In this document: piece after piece, positions 1 to 8,821 of the stretch
Position numbering within the stretch: the stretch's first letter is position 1
Layout: each line of letters begins with the position of its first letter
Assembly: GCF_041296385.1 (NCBI RefSeq)
Contig: NW_027183949.1
Span: 2,144,501 to 2,208,500, forward strand
DNA: 64,000 nt
Direction: 5' to 3'
Source: Aphelocoma coerulescens
Lineage: Eukaryota > Chordata > Aves > Passeriformes > Corvidae
Translations under genes and position numbers: made by a program
Notes under the pieces: generated by a model
What the model saw: only the letters and a program-made list of their open reading frames with translations
Databases searched by the model: none
What the model was told of the DNA's origin: nothing

Positions 1-45
1 GTGTGGATGTGTGTCCTTGAACAAACGCTCTGAGAAGTTTGTCCG

Positions 46-71
46 GTTTTTTTTCCTCTCCCCCCTCTCAG
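46..71 (+). other. Pyrimidine tract ending in AG (splice-acceptor-like)
   Basis: An unbroken run of 23 pyrimidines (47-69: eight T, then mixed C/T) is followed directly by AG at 70-71. This has the form of a vertebrate 3' splice site. It is present in every unit with T-run length 8-10. In units 26, 28 and 30 the bases after AG change from GCTCAG to CCTCAG. No transcript evidence exists here and no coding exon follows, so function is unproven. Confidence 0.4.
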
Positions 72-384
72 GCTCAGTTGAAAGGCACAGCAATGCACAA
101 AGTTCACTTCTGGGCATAGAGCAGCAATAGGGGATACACATGATAAAGTCACCCCAAGACACAGGGAGAGAGAATTCAGTGGAAAGACTCCGAGAATTCT
201 GCTCCCAGAGATGGATCATTCCTGCTCACACTGACCCTTGTAGAAAGGGGACATCGTTCCAGGCAGCCTGTACTGAGCATGTGGCTCCTGAGTGGGGTTT
301 GTTGTTTAGGAAACCTGCTCCGGCTTTTCCATTCTTTCCTTCCAAACAGGAAAACTTCTCCTGGGGCTGTGTGCAGGCAGAGCC

Positions 385-395
385 CTGAGGTGAGC
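385..395 (+). other. Splice-donor-like CTGAG/GTGAGC, unit 1
   Basis: CTGAGGTGAGC matches the vertebrate 5' splice-site consensus closely. Most other units read CTGAGGAGAGC here, which removes the GT. The only other copy with GT is in unit 8 (15790-15800). Chance occurrence is quite possible. Confidence 0.25.
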
Positions 396-458
396 AGGTG
401 GCACATGGTGCGCTGGGCTGGGACAGCCAGCTGCAGAGCTCAAGGGAAGAAGCCCAAA

Positions 459-1256
459 GTGTCACAATGGCTCCTTGCCTTCACATGCAACACCTGGGTC
501 ACAATGGTCTCCTTGATTCCATGAGGCCCCACTGTGTCACAATGGCTCCTTGGTTCCATCAGGTTCCGCAGTGTCCCCATGGTCTCCTTTGATCCGCATT
601 GTCATCATGGACAATTGGTTCCATGAGGCCCCGCAGTGTCACAATGGTCCCTTGCTTCCATAGCTTTTACGTTGTAACAATGGACTCCTTGCTTCCATGA
701 GCTAGCCTGCTTTTTGCAGAGGGGTCTTTGGTTCCAACAAGGCCCCGCTGTGTCTCAGTGCACCCTGGCTTCCATGTGGATCTGGAGTATCACAAAGGCT
801 CCTTGGTTCCACCAGGTCCTGCTGTGTCACAATGGGTCCTGTGGTCCCTGAGGCCTTCCAAAGTCATCATGGAGGCTTGCTTCCATGAGGTTCCATTATG
901 TGCCAGTGGTCATCTTGGTTCCAGGAGTTTCCTTAGTGTCACAATGCTCTCCATGCTTCCATTAGGCCCTGCTTTGCCACAATGGTCCCCTTGTTTCCAT
1001 GAGGCCCCGCTGTGTCACAATGGACGCACGGTTCCATGATGTTGCGTGGTGTCACCGTGCTCTTCTTGAATCCGCAGTGGAACCATGGACCATTGGTTCC
1101 ATGCGGCCTGGCCGTGTCACAATGGGCTCCTTGATTCCATGATTCCCCACGGTGTCACAATGGAGCCTTGTTTCTAGGAGGTTCTGTACTGTCACAATTG
1201 CCTCCTTGATGCCATCAGCCCCTGCAGTGTCACAATGGCTCCTTGGTTCCATGAGG
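459..1256 (+). repeat. Internal 37-38 bp minisatellite (unit 1 copy, short form)
   Basis: About 21 diverged monomers. A typical monomer reads GTGTCACAATGGCTCCTTGG followed by TTCCATGAGGCCCCGCT. Successive GTCACAATGG-like anchors lie at 461, 498, 536, 573, then 601, 638 and 674, so most spacings are 36-38 bp with one truncated monomer of 28 bp. Monomers within a unit differ far more from each other than the same monomer does between units. The minisatellite is therefore older than the 2.2-kb amplification. Equivalent blocks are listed under each unit. Confidence 0.93.
1079..1100. other. Near-palindrome with small hairpin potential (unit 1 copy)
   Basis: GGAACCATGG, a single A, then CCATTGGTTCC pair with one bulged base, giving a stem of about 10 bp with almost no loop. 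In many units (for example 3299-3320 in unit 2) the left arm is GGAACAATGG. That version pairs equally well and adds an ACAATGG motif. Confidence 0.5.
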
Positions 1257-1396
1257 AACACAATAGCTTGGCATAAGCATTGAGCAACAGCTGCTGAACA
1301 CACCTGGCAACATCTGCTTGCATCAAAAGAGGGCTTCAAGCTGACAATGGCACCAGCAGCTTCCATCTGCAACAGACACCCAGGGAAAGGACAGGC

Positions 1397-1650
1397 TGTG
1401 CCGGTTTGGACAAATTTGGAGGAAAATATCCTCTGATAGAAGGCAGGTTACACCCAGCCCTCCCCCACCAGGTTTGGGAAAAAAGAATTTTCCTGGGAAG
1501 AAAGTGAAAGAGATAAAAACTATTTTTTTAACAAACACACAGGAAAAGGATAACAATGCTAAATATTAAAAGCTCTCGCTGTGCAGAGAAAGCTGGGATA
1601 ATTTGAGAGTCCTTCCGTGTTTCGGTGGGGTCTCCTGAAACATCCCTAGA
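1397..1650. mobile_element. Possible degraded LTR-derived segment (unit 1 copy)
   Basis: This stretch begins TGTGCCGGTTTGG and contains a CCTCCCCCACCAGGTTTGGG segment, an A-rich stretch with GATAAAAACTATTTTTTTAACAAAC, and GGATAACAATGC. From memory this resembles LTRs of songbird endogenous retroviruses. I cannot run a search, and see no paired LTR, primer-binding site, polypurine tract or target-site duplication. The right end is not defined. If correct it is an old non-coding fragment carried along in every unit. It holds no gag, pol or env reading frame. Confidence 0.35.
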
Positions 1651-1724
1651 CAGCGAGGCCCGTGCAAAGAAATAGGGAGCGATTCTTGAGAGAAGTTTCA
1701 GAGCTCTTTCTTCTCCAGCCACAT

Positions 1725-1733
1725 GGGCGGGGC
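1725..1733 (+). promoter_or_regulatory. GC-box-like GGGCGGGGC (unit 1 copy)
   Basis: A perfect GGGCGG core of the kind bound by Sp/KLF factors, conserved at the same place in nearly all units and changed to GGGTGGGGC in unit 6. Conservation between copies reflects recent amplification and does not show function. Confidence 0.25.
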
Positions 1734-1938
1734 ACTGCCAAAGAACTGAGCAATCACGGCACAACCAGGGCCCTCCTGGCACAGGGCAACACAAAATAAC
1801 CAGTGCTGAACAGGATTAGGGCACATGTGAGCAGGGAGCAGGGAGACCCCCGTGCCCAGGCCATGCCTCTACCCCAGGGTCCCCTCTCCCATGACCTCAT
1901 GGCAGGGGGGAGGAACCCCAACACTTCCGTAGGTGTAG

Positions 1939-1959
1939 CCTCTCTCCTCCTCCTTGCAG
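1939..1959 (+). other. Second pyrimidine tract ending in GCAG (splice-acceptor-like)
   Basis: CCTCTCTCCTCCTCCTT followed by GCAG, then CTGGCTCATGG. Present in every unit; in several (3, 10, 15, 17) the end reads CCTAGCAG. It has the form of a 3' splice site, but with no supported exon. Confidence 0.35.
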
Positions 1960-2182
1960 CTGGCTCATGGGCCCACATTCAGGGCCCCCTCCTCGGGAGA
2001 AAATTCTCCCAGTGTGGTCTGATGTTGAAAGAGTCAAGAAGAGAAGAAGGGAAAAAAACCCCCGAAGTCCCAGGAAAACAAAGTTCAACTCTCCATCTCC
2101 CTCCAGAGAAAAGGAGCTGAAAACTGGCTCAAAAGAAACAAGGTTGCTTCCTCCGCTCTTGCTGCAAGCAGGATGCAGAGGA

Positions 2183-4403
2183 GTGTGGATGTGTGTCCTT
2201 GAACAAACGCTCTGAGAAGTTTGTCCGGTTTTTTTTCCTCTCCCCCCTCTCAGGCTCAGTTGAAAGGCACAGAAATGCACAAAGTTCACTTCTGGGCATA
2301 GAGCAGCGATAGGGGATACACACGATAAAGTCACCCCAAGACACAGGGACAGAGAATTCAGTGGAAAGACTCCGAGAATTCTGCTCCCAGAGATGGATCA
2401 TTCCTGCTCACACTGACCCTTGTAGAAAGGGGACATCGTTCCAGGCAGCCTGTACTGAGCATGTGGCTCCTGAGTGGGGTTTGTTGTTTAGGAAACCTGC
2501 TCCGGCTTTTCCATTCTTTCCTTGCAAACAGGAAAACTTCTCCTGGGGCTGTGTGCAGGCAGAGCCCTGAGGAGAGCAGGTGGCACATGGTGCGCTGGGC
2601 TGGGACAGCCAGCTGCAGAGCTCAAGGGAAGAAGCCCAAAGTGTCACAATGGCTCCTTGCCTTCACATGCAACACCTGGGTCACAATGGTCTCCTTGATT
2701 CCATGAGGCCCCACTGTGTCACAATGGCTCCTTGGTTCCATCAGGTTCCGCAGTGTCGCCATGGTCTCCTTTGATCCGCATTGTCATCATGGACAATTGG
2801 TTCCATGAGGCCCCGCAGTGTCACAATGGTCCCTTGCTTCCATAGGTTTGATGTTGTAACAATGGACTCCTTGCTTCCATGAGCTAGCCTGCTTTTTGCA
2901 GAGGTGTCTTTGGTTCCCACAAGGCCCCGCTGTGTCTCAGTGCACCCTGGCTTCCATGTGGATCTGGAGTATCACAAAGGCTCCTTGGTTCCACCAGGTC
3001 CTGCTGTGTCACAATGGGTCCTGTGGTCCCTGAGGCCCTCCAAAGTCATCGTGGAGGCTTGCTTCCATGAGGTTCCATTATGTGCCAGTGGTCATCTTGG
3101 TTCCAGGAGTTTCCTTAGTGTCACAATGCTCTCCATGCTTCCATGATTCCCCATTATATCCCAATGCTCTCCAGGCTTCCATTAGGCCCTGCTTTGCCAC
3201 AATGGTCCCCTTGTTTCCATGAGGCCCCGCTGTGACACAATGGACACATGGTTCCGTGATGTTGCGTGGTGTCACCGTGCTCTTCTTGAATCCGCAGTGG
3301 AACAATGGACCATTGGTTCCATGCGGCCTGGCCGTGTCACAATGGGCTCCTTGATTCCATGATTCCCCACGGTGTCACAATGGAGCCTTGTTTCTAGGAG
3401 GTTCTGTACTGTCACAATTGTCTCCTTGATGCCATCAGCCCCTGCAGAGTCACAATGGCTCCTTGGTTCCATGAGGAACACAATAGCTTGGCATAAGCAT
3501 TGAGCAACAGCTGCTGAACACACCTGGCAACATCTGCTTGCATCAAAAGAGGGCTTCAAGCTGACAATGGCACCAGCAGCTTCCATCTGACACAGACACC
3601 CAGGGAAAGGACAGGCTGTGCCGGTTTGGACAAATTTGGAGGAAAATATCCTCTGATAGAAGGCAGGTTACACCCAGCCCTCCCCCACCAGGTTTGGGAA
3701 AAAAGAATTTTCCTGGGAAGAAAGTGAAAGAGATAAAAACTATTTTTTTAACAAACACCCAGGAAAAGGATAACAATGCTAAATATTAAAACCTCTCGCT
3801 GTGGAGAGAAAGCTGGGATAATTTGAGAGTCCTTCCGTGTTTCGGTGGGGTCTCCTGAAACATCCCTAGACAGCGAGGCCCGTGCAAAGATATAGGGAGC
3901 GATTCTTGAGAGAAGTTGCAGAGCTCTTTCTTCTCCAGCCACATGGGCGGGGCACTGCCAAAGAACTGAGCAATCACGGCACAACCAGGGCCCTCCTGGC
4001 ACAGGGCAACACAAAATAACCAGTGCTGAACAGGATTAGGGCACATGTGAGCAGGGAGCAGGGAGACCCCCCGTGCCCAGGCCATGCCTCTACCCCAGGG
4101 TCCCCTCTCCCATGACCTCATGGCAGGGGGGAGGAACCCCAACACTTCCGTAGGTGTAGTCTCTCTCCTCCTCCTTGCAGCTGGCTCATGGGCCCACATT
4201 CAGGGCCCCCACCTCGGTAGAAAATTCTCCCAATGTGGTCTGATGTGGAAACAGTCAAGAAGAGAAGAAGGGAAAAAAACCCCCGAAGTCCCAGGAAAAC
4301 AAAGTTCAACTCTCCATCTCCCTCCAGAGAAAAAATGCTGAAAACTGGCTCAAAAGAAACAAGGTTGCTTCCTCCGCTCTTGCTGCAAGCAGGATGCAGA
4401 GGA
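2183..4403 (+). repeat. Unit 2 (2221 bp, long form, type A leader)
   Basis: Minisatellite block at 2641-3476, including the 38-bp monomer, here in the CCCCATTATATCCC version. The GCAGGGAG duplication is present. Near-identical to unit 9 (17588-19808). The same version recurs in units 13, 15, 17 and 20. Confidence 0.95.
2641..3476 (+). repeat. Internal minisatellite (unit 2 copy, long form)
   Basis: Same block as in unit 1 but with one more monomer of 38 bp, inserted after CTCCATGCTTCC and ending AGGCTTCC (about 3144-3181). Presence or absence of this monomer sorts units into long (2, 3, 4, 6, 9, 10, 11, 13, 15, 17, 18, 20-25, 27-29) and short (1, 5, 7, 8, 12, 14, 16, 19, 26). Confidence 0.92.
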
Positions 4404-6612
4404 GTGTGGATGTGTGTCCTTGAACAAACGCTCTGAGTAGTTTGTCCGGTTTTTTTTTCCTCTCCCCCCTCTCAGGCTCAGTTGAAAGGCACAGAAATGC
4501 ACAAAGTTACCTTCTGGGCATAGAGCAGGATAGGGGATACACGTGATAAAGTCACCCCAAGACACAGGGAGAGAGAATTCAGTGGAAAGACTCCGAGAAT
4601 TCTGCTCCCAGAGATCATTCCTGCTCACACTGACCCTTGCAGAAAGGGGACATCGTTCCAGGCAGCCTGTACTGAGCATGTGGCTCCTGAGTGGGGTTTG
4701 TTGTTTAGGAAACCTGCTCAGGCTTTTCCATTCTTTCCTTGCAAACAGGAAAACTTCTCCTGGGGCTGTGTGCAGGCAGAGCCCTGAGGAGAGCAGGTGG
4801 CACATGGTGCGCTGGGCTGGGACAGCCAGCTGCAGAGCTCAAGGGAAGAAGCCCAAAGTGGCACAATGGCTCCTTGCCTTCACATGCAACACCTGGGTCA
4901 CAATGGTCTCCTTGATTCCATGAGGCCCCACTGTGTCACAATGGCTCCTTGGTTCCATCAGGTTCCGCAGTGTCACCATGGTCTCCTTTGATCCGCATTG
5001 TCATCATGGACAATTGGTTCCATGAGGCCCCGCAGTGTCACAATGGTCCCTTGCTTCCATAGGTTTGATGTTGTAACAATGGACTCCTTGCTTCTATGAG
5101 CTAGCCTGCTTTTTGCAGAGGTGTCTTTGGTTCTAACAAGGCCCCGCTGTGTCTCAGTGCACCCTGGCTTCCATGTGGATCTGGAGTATCACAAAGGCTC
5201 CTTGGTTCCACCAGGTCCTGCTGTGTCACAATGGGTCCTGTGGTCCCTGAGGCCCTCCAAAGTCATCATGGAGGCTTGCTTCCATGAGGTTCCATTATGT
5301 GCCAGTGCTCATCTTGGTTCCAGGAGTTTCCTTAGTGTCACAATGCTCTCCATGCTTCCATGATTCCCCACAATGTCCCAATGCTCTCCAGGCTTCCATT
5401 AGGCCCTGCTTTGCCACAATGGTCCCCTTGTTTCCATGAGGCCCCGCTGTGACACAATGGACGTATGGTTCCATAATGTTGCGTGGTGTCACCGTGCTCT
5501 TCTTGAATCCGCAGTGGAACCATGGACCATTGGTTCCATGCGGCCTGGCCGTGTCACAATGGGCTCCTTGATTCCATGATTCCCCACGGTGTCACCATGG
5601 AGCCTTGTTTCTAGGAGGTTCTGTACTGTCACAATTGGCTCCTTGATGCCATCAGCCCCTGCAGAGTCACAATGGCTCCTTGGTTCCATGAGGAACACAA
5701 TAGCTTGGCATAAGCATTGAGCCACAGCTGCTGAACACAGCTGGCAACATCTGCTTGCATCAAAAGAGGGCTTCAAGCTGACAATGGCACCAGCAGCTTC
5801 CATCTGACACAGACACCCAGGGAAAGGACAGGCTGTGCCGGTTTGGACAAATTTGGAGGAAAATATCCTCTGATAGAAGGCAGGTTACACCCAGCCCTCC
5901 CCCACCAGGTTTGGGAAAAAAGAATTTTCCTGGGAAGAAAGTGAAAGATATAAAAACTATTTTTTTAACAAACACCCAGGAAAAGGATAACAATGCTAAA
6001 TATTAAAAGCTCTCGCTGTGGAGAGAAACCTGGGATAATTTGAGAGTCCTTCCGTGTTTCGGTGGGGTCTCCTGAAACATCCATAGACAGCGAGGCCCGT
6101 GCAAAGAAATAGGGAGCGATTCTTGAGAGAAGTTTCAGAGCTCTTTCTTCTCCAGCCACATGGGCGGGGCACTGCCAAAGAACTGAGCAATCACAGCACA
6201 AGCAGGGCCCTCCTGGCACAGGGCAACACAAAATAAGCAGTGCTGAACAGGATTAGGGCACATGTCAGCAGGGAGACCCCCGTGCCCAGGCCATGCCTCT
6301 ACCCCAGGGTCCCCTCTCCCATGACCTCATGGCAGGGGGGAGGAACCCCAACACTTCCAGAGGTGTAGTCTCTCTCCTCCTCCTAGCAGCTGGCTCATGG
6401 GCCCACATTCAGGGCCCCCACCTCGGTAGAAAATTCTCCCAATGTGGTCTGATGTGGAAACAGTCAAGAAGAGAAGAAGGGAAAAAAACCCCCGAAGTCC
6501 CAGGAAAACAAAGTTCAACTCTCCATCTCCCTCCAGAGAAAAAATGCTGAAAACTGGCTAAAAAGAAACAAGGTTGCTTCCTCCACTCTTGCTGCAAGCA
6601 GAATGCAGAGGA
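4404..6612 (+). repeat. Unit 3 (2209 bp, long form, type B leader)
   Basis: Minisatellite block at 4858-5693. The leader has ATCATTCCTG without the extra 4 bp (type B) and an E-box CACGTG at 4540-4545. Single GCAGGGAG with CATGTCAGC. A TATAAAAA box-like sequence lies at 5949-5956. Counterpart of unit 10, with a few differences (GAGTAG against GAGAAG near 4437, and GACACAATGG against GTCACAATGG near 5450). Confidence 0.95.
5949..5956 (+). promoter_or_regulatory. TATA-box-like TATAAAAA (unit 3)
   Basis: A single change (GAGATAAAAAC to GATATAAAAAC) makes a consensus TATA element in the LTR-like segment. The same variant occurs in units 10 (21354), 21 (45585), 22 (47794), 24 (52220) and 28 (61042). 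Whether any unit is transcribed from it cannot be seen. Confidence 0.25.
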
Positions 6613-8821
6613 GTGTGGATGTGTGTCCTTGAACAAACGCTCTGAGAAGTTTGTCCGGTTTTTTTTTCCTCTCCCCCCTCTCAGGTTCCGTTGAAAGGCA
6701 CAGAAATGCACAAAGTTACCTTCTGGGCATAGAGCAGGATAGGGGATACACATGATAAAGTCACCCCAAGACACAGGGACAGAGAATTCAGTGGAAAGAC
6801 TCCGAGAATTCTGCTCCCAGAGATCATTCCTGCTCACACTGACCCTTGTAGAAAGGGGACATCGTTCCCGGCAGCCTGTACTGAGCATGTGGCTCCTGAG
6901 TGGGGTTTGCTGTTTAGGAAACCTGCTCAGGCTTTTCCATTCTTTCCTTGCAAACAGGAAAACTTCTCCTGGGGCTGTGTGCAGGCAGAGCCCTGAGGAG
7001 AGCAGGTGGCACATGGTGCGCTGGGCTGGGACAGCCAGCTGCAGAGCTCAAGGGAAGAAGCCCAAAGTGTCACAATGGCTCCTTGCCTTCACATGCAACA
7101 CCTGGGTCACAATGGTCTCCTTGATTCCATGAGGCCCCACTGTGTCACAATGGCTCCTTGGTTCCATCAGGTTCCGCAGTGTCACCATGGTCTCCTTTGA
7201 TCCGCATTGTCATCATGGACAATTGGTTCCATGAGGCCCCGCAGTGTCACAATGGTCCCTTGGTTCCATAGGTTTGATGTTGTAACAATGGACTCCTTGC
7301 TTCTATGAGCTAGCCTGCTTTTTGCAGAGGTGTCTTTGGTTCCAACAAGGCCCCGCTGTGTCTCAGTGCACCCTGGCTTCCATGTGGATCTGGAGTATCA
7401 CAAAGGCTCCTTGGTTCCACCAGGTCCTGCTGTGTCACAATGGGTCCTGTGGTCCCTGAGGCCCTCCAAAGTCATCATGGAGGCTTGCTTCCATGAGGTT
7501 CCATTATGTGCCAGTGCTCATCTTGGTTCCAGGAGTTTCCTTAGTGTCACAATGCTCTCCATGCTTCCATGATTCCCCACAATGTCCCAATGCTCTCCAG
7601 GCTTCCATTAGGCCCTGCTTTGCCACAATGGTCCCCTTGTTTCCATGAGGCCCCGCTGTGTCACAATGGACGCATGGTTCCATGATGTTGCGTGGTGTCA
7701 CCGTGCTCTTCTTGAATCCGCAGTGGAACCATGGACCATTGGTTCCATGCGGCCTGGCCGTGTCACAATGGGCTCCTTGATTCCATGATTCCCCACGGTG
7801 TCACAATGGAGCCTTGTTTCTAGGAGGTTCTGTACTGTCACAATTGCCTCCTTGATGCCATCAGCCCCTGCAGAGTCACAATGGCTCCTTGGTTCCATGA
7901 GGAACACAATAGCTTGGCATAAGCATTGAGCAACAGCTGCTGAACACACCTGGCAACATCTGCTTGCATCAAAAGAGGGCTTCAAGCTGACAATGGCACC
8001 AGCAGCTTCCATCTGACACAGACACCCAGGGAAAGGACAGGCTGTGCCGGTTTGGACAAATGTGGAGGAAAATATCCTCTGATAGAAGGCAGGTTACACC
8101 CAGCCCTCCCCCACCAGGTTTGGGAAAAAAGAATTTTCCTGGGAAGAAAGTGAAAGAGATAAAACTATTTTTTTAACAAACACCCAGGAAAAGGATAACA
8201 ATGCTAAATATTAAAAGCTCTCGCTGTGGAGAGAAAGCTGGGATAATTTGAGAGTCCTTCCGTGTTTCGGTGGGGTCTCCTGAAACATCCCTAGACAGCG
8301 AGGCCCGTGCAAAGAAATAGGGAGCGATTCTTGAGAGAAGTTTCAGAGCTCTTTCTTCTCCAGCCACATGGGCGGGGCACTGCCAAAGAACTGAGCAATC
8401 ACGGCACAAGCAGGGCCCTCCTGGCACAAGGCAACACAAAATGAGCAGTGCTGAATAGGATTAGGGCACATTTAAGCAAGGAGACCCCCGTGCCCAGGCC
8501 ATGCCTTTACCCCAGTGTCCCCTCTCCCATGACCTCATGGCAGGGGGGAGGAACCCCAACACTTCCGTAGGTGTAGCCTCTCTCCTCCTCCTTGCAGCTG
8601 GCTCATGGGCCCACATTCAGGGCCCCCACCTCGGCAGAAAATTCTCCCAATGTGGTCTGATGTGGAAAAAGTCAAGAAGAGAAGAAGGGAAAAAAAACCC
8701 CCGAAGTCCCAGGAAAACAAAGTTCAACTCTCCATCTCCCCCCAGAGAAAAGGAGCTGAAAACTGGCTCAAAAGAAACAAGGTTGCTTCCTTCGCTCTTG
8801 CTGCAAGCAGGATGCAGAGGA
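6613..8821 (+). repeat. Unit 4 (2209 bp, long form, type B leader)
   Basis: Minisatellite block at 7067-7902. The right half carries ACAAATGTGG, GATAAAAC and CATTTAAGCAAGGAG, a combination found only in units 4, 11 and 18, which are exactly seven units apart. A 201-codon minus-strand frame crosses from unit 3 into this unit (6409-7014). Confidence 0.95.

Larger units (their letters stand above)
1..2182 (+). repeat. Unit 1 (2182 bp, short form)
   Basis: Minisatellite block at 459-1256, lacking the 38-bp monomer. The leader has the ATGGATCATTCCTG form (type A below), but from about 240 onward the unit matches unit 8, whose leader is type C, so it is mosaic. It carries CTGAGGTGAGC at 385-395, seen otherwise only in unit 8. 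The GCAGGGAG duplication is present. The phase of the first base is arbitrary: it is simply where the window begins. Confidence 0.95.

Noticed and set aside
728..1039. Repeating peptide pattern in plus-strand frames through the minisatellite
   Set aside because: The 37-38 bp period is not a multiple of three, so the pattern drifts through all frames. It reflects the DNA repeat and not a repeat protein.
459..1256. CRISPR-like pattern of 37-38 bp repeats
   Set aside because: The monomers lie end to end without unique spacers, vary among themselves, and no cas-like gene is present.
1397..1650. Intact endogenous retrovirus
   Set aside because: No gag, pol or env frame, no second LTR and no target-site duplication. 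At most a short LTR-derived fragment is present.
1814..1822. TTAGGG in GATTAGGGCAC, suggesting telomeric sequence
   Set aside because: It is a single hexamer per unit with no tandem run.
1880..1910. CCATGACCTCATGG inverted repeat as a transcription-factor operator
   Set aside because: Arms are only 6 bp, it occurs once per unit, and nothing links it to a regulated gene.
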